Below are positions 46,761 to 58,700 of a stretch of 64,000 nucleotides of DNA, piece after piece (within the stretch, counting starts at the first letter, position 1; each line of letters starts with the position of its first letter). The stretch covers positions 124,001-188,000 of the forward strand of contig VWZL01002024.1 in the NCBI GenBank assembly GCA_013396915.1. The letters run 5' to 3'. The translations under genes were made by a program, and so were the position numbers. The stretch comes from Stercorarius parasiticus (lineage: Eukaryota > Chordata > Aves > Charadriiformes > Stercorariidae). The notes below the pieces were generated by a model. The model was not told the origin of the DNA, made no database searches, and was given only the letters and a program-made list of their open reading frames with translations.

Positions 46761-49700
46761 CAGGCTGTTCAAAACAAAGTTATGTGTGAGAATTTGGATT
46801 AATTCATTGAGGTGACCGGACAGAGGTTAGCAATAAGTTGCAATGTCTAAAACATAATTTTCAGCTTAAGTGAATCACTGTTATTAGAACAGTACTTGTA
46901 TCTAACAGTAAGGACAGTTTTTGTCTCGCCACTAACTTTTTACCTGAGAAAGTTGATCTCCAGTTGGGTAGACAAGTTTTAATATCTTTTTAAAAGTTTT
47001 AATCCACTGAGAAGCTTTGCAAAAATTTCAGCATCATCTAGATTTGAAGGCTATTTTAGTCCACGCTGAAGAGAAAGAGCAACAAAGGAGGAGGGGGAAT
47101 ACACTGAAGTGAGGGAGTCTTCCATGGCAAAACAAATCCCATGCTTAGTCATTAGCCTTTGGATCATAAGAAATGGTTGATCATTTCTCTCTCCCTTCTT
47201 TTCATTGGTTGGGTGTTTTTAGGTTAAGTCGGTTCTTTCAGAAGCGGAGTACACACAGTACAGTACATTTGGAGAGCCCCAGTATGTATCTATTAGTTTC
47301 TTCTAGTCTGGGGGAAGGAAGTCAAAAATTGTTGGGTTTTGCCTGACTCGTTCTCCTTCTTTCCCATTCTCACAGTGAAATAAAGTATATTCACAATCTG
47401 GTTTGGGTCCTTGGTCCTTACTTGGTAAGTATCATCTTGTTTTCTTAGAAGCTGTACTAGCGTTTTAGGCTCTCTTGAACGACCCGTTGAATTCAAGCCC
47501 CATTACTTAGTTTGCAATATGAACAGGGAAGCTGTAGGAACGGACTGAAAACTGCCCTGTGCAGTGGTTGTGTGCATTATCTTACTCGAGACGTGCTGTG
47601 ATGTTAGGATGTTTAATTTGCTTCATACGGTCTTCATTCATGCACATTATATCCCATCTTTTACCACTTGCAGTTTTACAGCAAACAGTGTATCTTTAAG
47701 CAAATTCTTCTTTCAGTATATAGAGGGACTTGTTATTTTTGTGTTTGCTCATTGGTCCATTGATTTGCACAGTTGGCTGTAGTGCAATGCACTGAAATTC
47801 AGACTTACAGTGAAAATTTTGTCAGGCTTTCAGCCATAACAGGAGCTAGGAGGAACTGCAAAAATAAAACAGTGTAAAACTGTTTAAAAAGTTTAAACTT
47901 TTTAAAGTTTAGAGTTTAAAAAGTGCAGCCATGTGTTGTCATAAGCCACAACAGTTTTCTTAACTGTGAAGCAGTATATAGTAGAATGTAGGGTACACCA
48001 GGAAGCTATTCTGTATACTGTACCAAGAGCTTTACTGTTGGGCATAAAAGACTTACAAACAGGTGATGGGGACTAGCAGTCATATATCTGCAGTGCTTCT
48101 GTGTGTGCTTGGGAGGTAATCAGTGCATTACTGCAGCTAAACCAATGACATTTCAAGGCTGGCTCTGTGTCTGAGTGAGCAGAGAAATTAACATCAAAGC
48201 ACAACCTTACAAGGGCCTTGAATTTACTTGAGCAGCAAGAAATGCCGCTGTGGCTAGACAGGAGGGAGAAGTATTACCACAGTGAGAAAAATACACTTTG
48301 GGGACGGGGTGGGGCGGGGCGAAACTAGGATGAAAAAAAAAAAAAAGAAGAGATCTCTTAGTTGCTGGATGTGGTTTCTTAACGTTAACATAGACAATAC
48401 AGTGTGCTGGTCAGCAGTTCTGTCTGCCGTAAGACAGGGTGACAGCTTGCAGAGTGGCAGCTTCTTTGGTTCACTGCTGTAATAATTGTGTTGTTGCTGA
48501 CTTGAGAGAGAGATATTTTGCAGAATCCTACAAAAATCTTAGGTTTGTCTTACGGTTTGAGATGCTAATGTCTGTTTAACTTTTGTTTGAATATTACACT
48601 TTACATATATTCTGGTTTACCTCAGACAGATTGATTCTACTGCAGAGTGATAATCTTAGCATTTTTCATTCTTCATTTACTTTTAATTTTTCCAGTTTAG
48701 AAGTTTAAGCAAAGTCAAATGTAGGTCTGTGAATACAGCAGAGCTATTTTTATCATTATTCAGTATAATTCTGACTGGAAGGAACCCTTTCCTGAATGTC
48801 ACATGAAATGGGTCATGCATTTTTCTATGTTTCTTCAGAGAACTGATGTTATAGAACTGGGATTTCCATTATTAAACCTTACCATTCTCATCACAGAAAT
48901 AAATTATTGCCTTATATCATTGCTGACAAAGAGACAGAATTCAAGGTCTGGGTTCTGTTTAGGAAATAGTAGATTTATGAAGCTGTCAGTTACATCTTTT
49001 TACTAAGACCTAGAAATAAAGCCTATCTCTGATGAAGGGGAAGAAAAATCCACTAAAAATATTTTAACTCTGATAAAGGTGGGTTTTTTCCCAACAGTTA
49101 TATTTCAAGTCCTTAAGCAGCTAAGGGCCAGTAGAGAGACTATATACAAACCATTAAGAAATCAAAGGTATTGAAAAGACAAATAAGTTGTATTAAAAGC
49201 CTGTCTGTGCAAGTAATAAGGTCGTAATGCTGATACTACTTTCAGTGCAGGGCAGACATTGCTAGCACATGTGGTTTGTGTATCCACATCTGAGTGGGTG
49301 GTCTAGAAAACAGTAGAAAATGCCGCAGGAGGGCTTAGTTTTTGAGCAGTGGAGAAGATGCATTCAGGATAGGCTGAGGCAGCACCACCCAGGCTATCCA
49401 AGATAAAGCATTTTTCTTTCAGTTTCATGAGCAGCTAAGCTTTCACTTTGCCTGTTCATCTAAATATTTGAATTAGTTTTTGCAACTACATTAGTCCCCA
49501 CCCAGAAGTTTCTTGCTTGTTAGGGACCTGATTAGGTTTGGGATGGGGTTATTTTGATGTGGTTGTTACTTTCTTTGGGCAGGACATGAGAAGATAGAAG
49601 TGGAATTTCTTTTTTATTATTATTTTTATTTTGTAGTTTGGTCCAACAACTATAAGAATTTGAAATGTTTTCCTTCAAAAATTCTCTTAGGTATGAGAAG

Positions 49701-50484
49701 TTAATACTGCTTTCATTAGTGTCACTTTTTGTTAGCACAGCGTATGGTAAGAGGATGAATTAGAGTGAAGCTTCTGTGAAAGTGTACACATCTAAGATTA
49801 GGATGTGACTTGATGGAGTGCTTGATGATCTGTTGGACCACTGCAGACAGTGCAGCCTAGAAATGTTATTTTTATTATTATTATAGAAATGTGTGAATAA
49901 GACTATCTCAGCCTGTGTAGCAAGTGATTAAGGTACTCAATTATTTTTTGACTGTCTCTTCCCTAAGCTGCCTTGGACATCTGCACACCACCTGTGTAAA
50001 AATGAATTGTTATGAGTGAGTGTCTGCTGGGATTTTTCTGTGCTCAACAGACCATTCTCTTTGCATTATCACAGGTATTAGGAGTGGGTGGCTAGAGTAG
50101 GCACTTGCTACCGTATTGCAATTGTGCAACAGAATTCTGCAGTGCCTTGCTTTAAGTTGAATTATGTTCAGAATTAGCCACAATGTTGGTTGCTCGATAA
50201 ATTTTCTTTATCCTTTACTCTTTTGCAGTTACAGATTTTTATTTTATTTTGAGAGAGAGAGTTGTTCTCTTTCCATCTGTGCAATGTCTTCCTTCCTTTC
50301 TGGTTCATACTGTAAAAGTGGTTAACAATAAAACATCAGGAATCAAGCTGTTACCTTGACAGTGTGATGCATTAGACAACTGCCGAACCTTTCAGGGCCT
50401 AAATCAACACTGGATATATAGTTTCTTCTTCAAAATGACTTGAAGCAGGGAAAGCAAGATTGAGTCTGTTTCACTAAATTGTTG
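46761..50484. other. Region downstream of MLLT3
   Basis: This is AT-rich DNA without a recognisable gene. It includes a 24-base perfect palindrome at 47883-47906, a short A-run near 48331-48343 and small TTA repeats near 49613 and 49868. Part of it could belong to a long MLLT3 3' UTR. No further exon or promoter is evident. Confidence 0.7.
47883..47906. repeat. Perfect 24-base AT-rich palindrome
   Basis: The arm TTTAAAAAGTTT is followed immediately by its exact reverse complement. A related GTTTAGAGTTTAAAAAGT stretch lies directly to the right, so the local sequence is repetitive in TTTAAA units. It could extrude as a cruciform. No protein or element is assigned. Confidence 0.8.
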
Positions 50485-52770
50485 AGGTTGAAAGGGTCGT
50501 TGACAGGTCATCTCGTCCAACCCCATGGTTTCTCCATGCCAGGGGCTTTTGCCAAACCCTTTGGGAACCTTTTGGTATTAGGCCTTTCCCATGTACTGAG
50601 TGTCCAAGGAAACTAAATGTTGCTTTGAGCATCCAGACACACTCTTACAAATGTTATGTCACTGTTCCTTTAAGAACAGGGTTGTTTTTTTTCCTGGATA
50701 AGGAGTTTTTCTCCAAGGACCAAAGCTGGTACAGATCTCCCTCTATTAACAGTAGATGGATATCGTTTTAAAGGAGCCTTTTCAACAATTTAGGTGCACT
50801 GCCTTACAGTCCAAACGTGCTTGGTTGGCTGTAGATTTTATACTAATGATAATGTTTCTTCTTATATAATTATTAATGCACAGCCCTCTGACCCTCCTCT
50901 GGACATGCTCTAACACGTCCATGTCTTTCCACGTGCTGAGAGCTCACAGAGCTGGATGCAGTACTCCAGATGGGGTTTCACCGGAACAGAGCAGAACATA
51001 TGGTTGGCTTTTTGGGCTGTGAGCACACATTGCTGGGTCGTGTTCAGCTTTTTGTCTACCAGTAGCCCCAAGTCCTATTCCACAGGGCTGATCTCAATCA
51101 ATTAACCCCCAGTCTGTATTGATATTGGGGATTGCCCTGACCCAGGTACAGGACCCTTGGACTTAGCCTAGTTGAACCTCATGAGGTTCCTCCTTAAGCC
51201 TGTCAAGGCCTGTCAGTGCCTCTGGATGGCATCCCTTCCCTCAGGTGAATCCACTGCAACACTGCTTGATGTAATCAGCAAACTTGCTGAGTGTATATTC
51301 AATACCACTGTCTATGTAGGTATTAAGTAGTAATAGTCCCTGTATGGATCCTTGAGGTACACCATTTGCTACTGGTTTCTACTTGGACACCAAGACACAA
51401 ATCTTTCCAATTTAGTGGCAAGAATGTTATGGGAGACTGTATCAAAGGCCTTATAGAAGTCTAGGTAAATGACATGTGTAGCTCTTCCCTTCTCCATTGA
51501 TGTAGTCACTCCATGGTAGAAGACCATTAGCTTAGTCAGGCATGATTTGCCCTTGGTGAAGCCACGTTGGCTGCCTCTAATCACCTCCCAGTCTTCCATA
51601 TGCATTGACATATCTTCCAGGAGGATCCCTTCCATGATTTTACCAGGCACAGAGGTGAGGATGATTGGTCATTGGTTCCCATGATCCTCTTTTTACCCAT
51701 TTTAAATATAGATGTGATGTTTCCCTTTTTCCAGTCACTGAGGATTTCACCTAACTGACATGACTTTTCAAATATGGTGGAGAGTGGCTACGGCTTGGCA
51801 ACTACATGAGTCAATTCCCTCAGGAACCTGGGATACATCTCTTTGGATCCCATGGAATCATGTATGTTCAGGTTCCTCAGTTGGTCTTGAAACAGATCTT
51901 GAGTTGGGATGGGAGGGACTTAATTCCCTCAGTCCCTGCTTGAGGTTCAGAGGCCTGAGAGATGTGGTAAGAGAGATTACCATTGAAAACTGAGGCAAAA
52001 AAAAATGTTGAATACCTCAGCCTTCTCAAATGTCACTAGTTCTGTATTACCTATAAAGGACAGGGGGGTACATTTTCTGTCATCTTCCTTTTCTGGTAAA
52101 TACAGAAGCCCTTATTATTCTTCCCATCTCTTGCCAAATTCAGGTCCAAATGTACGCTAGCTTTCCTGATCCCATCCCTACACATCCAGGCAGCATCCCT
52201 GTATGCTTCCCAGGATATATGTCCGTGGTTCCACTGTATGTGTGTTTTTTTCTCACGCTTCAGTTTGACTAGGAGGTCCTTACTCCTAGTTGGAGTCATA
52301 GATGCTGGTCTCCTGCATTCCTTCCTTGATTTCTTACACATGAGAATGGAGAGCTTTTGCACTCTAATAAAAATGTCCTTAAAGAGCTGCCAGTTCTGTT
52401 TCAGCATTTTAGTCCCTGAGGGCAGTTTCTCAGGGAGTCCCATCCACTAGTTCCTTAAAGAACTGAAAGTATCCTCTCCTACAATTCAGGGTCCTGAGGT
52501 ATACTCTTCACCTGGCCCATATATCTCAAGATCGTGAAGTCTACCAAGGCATGATCATTGGAGCCCAGGCTGTCACGAGACTTAGCATCTTCAATGAGTT
52601 TATCCATGTTGGTAAGCAGCAGGTGTAGTACCAGTTCTCTGGTTGGGCTGTCTATCACCTGGATTAAGAAATGCACTCCAAGAGTCTTCTGGACTGCTTA
52701 CAGCTTGCTGTTCCACTTTTCCAGCAGGTGTCTGGGTCCCCCAGCAGGATCAGAGCCTGTGAGCATGATG
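50485..52770 (-). mobile_element. Long, old CR1 LINE copy, antisense
   Basis: The element is on the minus strand with its 3' end at the low coordinate (GTTGAGGTTGAAAGGGTCG, CATCTCGTCCAACCCC). From right to left it encodes an endonuclease remnant (52676-52479: FLIQVIDSPTRELV, SNDHALVDFTILR), the linker (52443-52051: SKDLLVKLKREKK, ASVHLDLNLARDGKNNKGF) and reverse transcriptase (51650-51369: [36 protein letters not shown]). The catalytic FADD reads FADY at 51271-51282. Sequence is lost between the KAFD block and the VPQGS block. About 50590-50880 does not look like CR1 and may be an insertion. The copy is dead, with many stops and frameshifts. Confidence 0.93.
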
Positions 52771-52784
52771 CTTCCTGAAGTAAG

Positions 52785-54290
52785 AATACTTTGTCAACAG
52801 GCTCCCCTTGGAGAAGACAAGGATGGAGACAAGGCCTCCCTGGGCCTTGGCTTCACTGCCATGCTGTGTTCTCATAGGGAAAAGGCTTCTCCTTATCTCC
52901 AGACTGATCCTACTGTGTTTCAGCTTGTGTTCCTGCCTCTCATCCTCCTGCCACACACCACTGCGAAGAGCCCAACTGCATCTCCTCCATCCCCTCCTGT
53001 CAGTGCCTGGGATGCTTTTGGGTGCCCCCAAAGCTGTCCCTCCTCCCAGCTGAACCAGACCTAGTCCCACAGGCTCTCTTCACAGGGCAAAGGCTCCAGC
53101 CCCACCATCTTGGTGGCCTTCCCTCAACTCCCACCAGTCTACCAATGTTTTTCCTGCATTTGAGGCAGTATTCCTTATGTGGTCTGAGTGCAGAGAACAG
53201 GGGATGATCCCTCCCCTGGCTTTTAGGGCTACACACTCCTCATGCCACCCAGGGTGCTGCTGGTTCTGGTTGCTGCCTGTGTACATGGCTGGCACCTGCT
53301 CAGCTTGCTGCCTGGCTGTTCCCCCACAGCTGCTGCCCGGACGCAGCCTGCATCGCTGCAAGGCTCTGCCTTCCCAGGCCAGAGCTCAGCATTCGTCCTT
53401 GCTGAATTTCACATGTCACTGTCATCTCTTTCCTCTCACCTGTCTAGGTCATGCAGCCCTGCCCTCAAGTATTTGACTAAAGCCCTCCCCCAACTTGATG
53501 TCGTATGCAAAGCTGAGGCAGGTGCACTGCATCTCCTCCTTCAGGTCACTGATAAATGTGTAAAACAGGACAGATCCCAACAGAGACTCTTGAAGAGTGC
53601 CACCCGTAATTGGCTTCCAGGTAGAGCACAAACCATTAATCATCAGCCTTTAAACCTGACCACCCAACCAGGGCGTCTCCCTACCCAGACAATGATGTCT
53701 GAACCTGAATATGAAAATACCATGGGCGAATAGGTTGAAACCTTTGCTATAGCTGGTGTAAATGACATCCACTGCTCTCCCTTTTACTCTTGGTAAATAC
53801 ATGCTCTTCATTACCTGCCACCACCACCATCTGCAGGTGCCCGGAAGAGATTTCCAAGAGGACTCACTACATGAATTTCCCAAGGTCTGAAAAGATGCTA
53901 AAACTGGCTTATAGTTCAGCTGACCACCCTTCTTGCTGTTTCTAAGGATGGCTACCACATTTGCCTTTCTCTAGTCATTAGAAGATGCTCCCTCAAGCTG
54001 CATGACCTGTCCAAGATGTTAGGGAGTACCTGTGCTCAGATGTCAGCCAGCTTGCTCAGCACCCTTGGATACGTTCTTTCAGGTCCTATGGACACGTTCT
54101 TTCAGGTCCTGTGGACACATGGGGGTCAGAATTTCTCAAGAAATGTTAGACTCAATCCCCATCTGCTCCCAGTAGCTCCTTTCTTCCTTGAACCCTGTCC
54201 CTAGGCACAGAGGCCTGGGAGACACTTTCAGTGAAGGCCAAAGTGAAGAAGGCACTGAGTAGAATCTGGGTAATTAAGAGTAGGACCTTT
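52785..54290 (-). mobile_element. Second old CR1 LINE copy, antisense
   Basis: This directly follows the previous copy, in the same orientation. Near 52870-52960 the minus strand gives a CR1 C-terminus (EHKLKHSRISLEIRRSLF). At 53643-53449 a palm remnant (LLGSVLFYTFISDLKEEMQC, then FAYDIKLGEG) shows the catalytic motif damaged to FAYD. At 53958-53650 GRAVDVIYTSYSKGFNLF matches the KAFD block, and around 54270-54200 SAFFTLAFTESVSQ matches the start of the reverse transcriptase. It is more diverged than the neighbouring copy, so probably an older insertion or another subfamily. A 23-base unit is duplicated in it at 54071-54116. Confidence 0.88.
54071..54116. repeat. 23-base tandem duplication inside CR1
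   Basis: Two adjacent 23-base units (54071-54093 and 54094-54116) differ at one base. It is a local duplication after the CR1 insertion. Confidence 0.85.
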
Positions 54291-55426
54291 ACCAGATCAT
54301 AAAGCTTGATCATATGTAATCTGATCTGGGGTACTGTGCAGTTTAGAGCAGGAAAAGTATCCGTCATCCAGCCTGGGGGATTTCTTCTCTTGAACGGGGA
54401 TGCCAGGTAACCAGTTACAAGGATTTTCTGTCTCTTCCTCTTGCAAGAGCAGCACAAAGGCTCTGGAAGAGACCTGAGGATGCATCCTTGATCTGAAGAT
54501 AAATAAACAAGAGAAATTATTCTTACAGCTTTTATATTGGTTTTTCCCCCACTGTGTCTCCAGGTAGATGCCAGAAAACTGTGCCACACATATCCTTTTT
54601 TTTTTTTTTTTTTTTCCGAAACAACAGCAAGAAACACAGTGGTATATAAATTTAAACAATGAATGCTGTGTAAAATAAAGGGTCAGAGAGGACTGTTGTC
54701 TTCTTTGACTTCTGCAGAAAGATCAAGGAGGTATAAGAAGTACAGAAAAACTCCTCAGCAATATTTTTGCTGTGCTAGGAAGTTCTCTCAAGAGAGAGAA
54801 TCTTTGCTGCAGTGACTGGTTCTACCATAAAAGATGAAATGTAAAACTGGAGTCAAGCTATAGAAAGACATGAAGAAATTGAGGATGATAACATGATACG
54901 TAGAAAACTTAAAAACCAAAGGAAGTATCTGTTTGGCTCCAGGAGATCCAGTGAATGATTTTTCATGTCCAATGTGACGTTAGTGATCATTTACTTCGAG
55001 CATCTCTGTAACATAATGCTGAATTTCTTGCAGTTGTTCCCAACTGTGAGTAGCTGAACTACAGCCTCAGGTCTGAATGACTTTTGATTTTAACCTGAGA
55101 ATGCTATATGACAGAAAATTGTCTGTGGTTCCGTCCCTAAAGTCATTAACCTTGCCTTCATTTTAAGTGTCCAGTTTGGGCTATTTAAACTATATAAATT
55201 TTAGGTAATTTAGTACCTAACTTTTATCCTCTGAATCAGACCCCACTCTTCCTTCACTGCCTGCAGGGCAAGATTTTCTTTTTCCATTAACTGCAACTTA
55301 ACAACTTTCTAATTTAACTGTGTGTTCTGTGCTTAATCTAGATGCATAAAGTACAGAGTATGGACATGTTCTCTCCTCATTTTTTCTAGCGTGACGTTTG
55401 TTTGATTTACTGAAGTAGTTTGTCAG
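54291..55426. other. Inter-repeat region
   Basis: There is no recognised gene. A 20-base T-run lies at 54596-54615. Minus-strand ORFs of 161 and 120 codons here overlap in different frames; the longer one is partly CR1 reverse transcriptase remnant and partly translated poly-A. Neither is annotated as a gene. Confidence 0.7.
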
Positions 55427-55725
55427 AAATCATAGAATCATAGAATATCTTGAGTTGGAAGGGACCCGTAAGGATCATCAAGTGCAACTCCCTGCTCCTC
55501 GCAGGACCACCCAACATTAAACCATAAGAGCTACCTCCAGACACTCCTTGAACTCTGACAGGCTTGGTGCTGTGACGACTTCCCTGGGGAGCCTGTTCCA
55601 GTGACCGACCACCTTCTTGGTGAAGAACTGTTTCCAAATGTCCAATCTGAACTTTCCCTGATGCAGCTTCATTCCATTTCCTGGTGTCCTATCACTAGTC
55701 ACCAGAGAGAGAAGACCGGCATGGT
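55427..55725 (-). mobile_element. CR1 LINE 3' fragment, antisense
   Basis: This starts with two tail units in complement (AATCATAGAATCATAGAAT), then GAGTTGGAAGGGACCCG. The minus-strand reading 55702-55520 gives [20 protein letters not shown] and [10 protein letters not shown], the conserved CR1 C-terminus. It is about 300 bases, with a tail that is cleaner than the 50.5-54.3 kb copies, so probably younger. Confidence 0.94.
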
Positions 55726-58700
55726 CCAGGGGGTTGGAAAAGATATGTCCAAATTTGACCTCTAGACTTCAATTGAAGCCAAGACAAATATAAACCATTT
55801 AGAGAGCACTCAGTAGTCACTGTGTTTCAAAATTGACCAGTAAAAAACATCTTGCCCTTGAGCATTGAGAACTCAACTGGAATGTGTTCTAAATTAAGGA
55901 GTTATAAATGTCTAATTTCCTCTAAATTGGGAGGAGAAGATAATAGAAATGGGACCATTAGAAAACTGGTGAAACATTTAACACATGCTGTTCAAACACC
56001 ATGCTGGTCAGAGAAAGTAGAATAAATGGGTAAGATACCCATTCGCAGCGTCGGTACAGTGTGAAGGGTACAGGTACATACATGAAGAAGAAGGGGAAGA
56101 TGCTTTGGTTGAAAGCGTGAATAGTTGTAACACCAAAGTTGAAAACTGATTAATAAATGCCCTCTTGAAGTTACAGGCTTTGTCTCCTGGAGGGAAGAGG
56201 GACTCATGGAGTGCCCTCACCACAAGAAAAGGGAATATTGTCTTCCCATCTGCTCTGCCTGGAGGCACACAGGTGAGAGGAAGGGTACTGTGTGTCTGCT
56301 AAGAGGAAGGAGGGAATGAGCTCTGGTGCTGCTAATTGTTTTCAAGAGGAATACCAGAAGAAATCCTTAGGGGTGGAGACTGAGCTATAGAGAGACAGGA
56401 ATGCAGGGTGTTGACAAATGGGCAACTGAGGTGAGGGAGGATGAGGTGTTAACATTGGTGTTAAAATTTACTTTCATTAGAAGAAAAAAATCAAAGGGCT
56501 GATGTGGATGAAGGCATGTTAATTTAGTAGTGGGAAGGAGAAAAAGGAAGATGTAAACTAGGAAAATGGGACTTTCCGGGGCTAATCTTCAGAGCGTATT
56601 TTTAAGTTGAAGAATATCAGGCATAGTTTTGTGGACACTTTCAAGATCCCGGTACAGGGGCTTTAAACGTGAAACTACCACAACTTTGTATGGTGTTCAA
56701 AAGCTGAAACACAGATGAGGCCTGTGTCCTAGGAAGTTAAGTCAATATAGAAAACTGTCAGTATTTCTTCACTTTGTGAATGATGGCTGTATGGAATACA
56801 TTTCTGAGAAAAGCAAGTTAAGCAGTCTTTTAATGAGATCAGGATATCTTGATTTGTTCCAGGGGAGGTGAAGATGCCAAAGAAGCAGGGTGAAAAAGTT
56901 CAAAAGTGAGCTTTTGATATATTTCAGAAGGTTTAATATCTTTTCCGGTCCCTAAATTTTAGTATGCTCTTACCTCTGATTAACCTTTCGCCCCTGTTGT
57001 GTGGCAGAACAATGGTGTCTTTGATAAACTCAGCAGAGCTACTGATTCATTGTGTCCTACTTAATGTCTATTGATAATCCTTCGGTTTATCTGTGGTGGG
57101 TTTTTTTTCTTTTTATCTTTTCCTTATCAAAACAACAGAAACAAAAAATAGCACTCAGGCCATTCTGTCTTGTATTTCAACCCCAAATGCTGAAAGGGGA
57201 GAGAGAAGTAATTCCTTTTTAACCAGTCTAACATATTTTGTATTGAACTTTAGCTTTAAAAGCAGCAAAGTCAGGGCTTGCACTCCATTTTCTCAGATGA
57301 AAGAAAAGCGCTAAGAGTTTTAGGTGTAAAACCTCACTGTTCTGACATCTATGGAAGTGCACAGGAACAACAACCATTTGAAGATTTTTGCCAAAACAAC
57401 ATGGTAAAACTTTCCACAGTGTATGAGTGATGTTAACATCCCTTTTCTAAAGGGTTCCACAGTCACTGAGGCTTTTACTCCGTTTTCTTCTTCATGTGCC
57501 TAAGTATTTTATGTGTTTCTCACTGTAGTGGGTATCCTGTATTGCCCAAATCATGTACCATAGCATGGGGCCTATAGAATCATACCCATGTGCCTCCTAT
57601 TTAACGTAAGTAGCCTGAGTATATACAAATATTGGACCATGACATCTGACTTCAATAAAGATACAGCAGTAGGTCCCTATACATTTGATACATAATCTTC
57701 ACAACGGTTCCCAGAGATGTCTGATAAACTGAAAATTAAGAGTAAAGAAGTCAACCAGAGCATGTTAATGCTTATTTTTTATGTGTCACAATGAGAGTAT
57801 ACAGAGAACTCACTCAATTTGCTACACTTGCTGTAGCAAATACTGGATTTGCAGAACTAGTCTGAAACTATGATGTGCCTGAAAATACTTAAGTGTTTCA
57901 TATGCTGCTTTTGCCTAAAGGTTTGGGGCGTTTGTCTTTTTTATTAACTTTTCTTAACACACCACTATCCTTTGTCAGTGATCACTTGGGGTTTTGGGGT
58001 TGTATTTTCTTACTATTGCTGAAAGCATTAATTGTTGTTTGCATAGAAATAAATCTTTTAATGAAAATTTAATGGTTATTAATGGTTAAATTAATGGTTA
58101 ATTGAGTGGTCTCTTTACAGCATCTGAAACCTTCAGGAGAATTTTTTTCTTCTCTAAATTTAAGTAACTAAACACATGAGTTTTTATGGATCTGCAGATC
58201 ATCTGCTGAAACAGGTTTTGCAGGCAAGATGTTTACTATATACCCTACAGCCCTCACTGAAACAGTTATTAAATTGCTTATTGTCACTCACTGTAAATCA
58301 CTTTCATAATACTTTAGAGATCAAAGTATTGCTTACACAGCACTGTGGGTAGACACAGTGCTCCACACCTATCTCAACATCATGAAGAAGTTTATCATCT
58401 AAATACGATATAGTTCAGCTACTAAAAACAACAACAACAAAAAAATAAATTGAGAGAAGCCTAGTAGCAATTGCGTTGAATTTGTCATAGGCAATGCACC
58501 AGCTTCAAAAGCACTATTGTACCAGGGAAAATTAGCAACGCCAACCTATTCAATCTGTGAGCTGTGCTTCTGGAAACAAATAGATCAAATGATTGAAACA
58601 GAATCAAATACTGTTCTCTTTCAATGAGTCTCCATTAGGTCATTGTTCCTCGTCTAGACAGCCCAGGTTTGATTCCAGACAGTGCCATACCATCACAGAC

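Noticed and set aside
52558..53733. ORFs of 168 and 163 codons on the + strand
   Set aside because: They are the antisense of CR1 copies. The Pro/Ser-rich readings are shadows.
54152..54659. Overlapping 161- and 120-codon minus-strand ORFs
   Set aside because: They include a translated poly-A run and, in the longer one, a decayed CR1 reverse transcriptase segment; not a gene.
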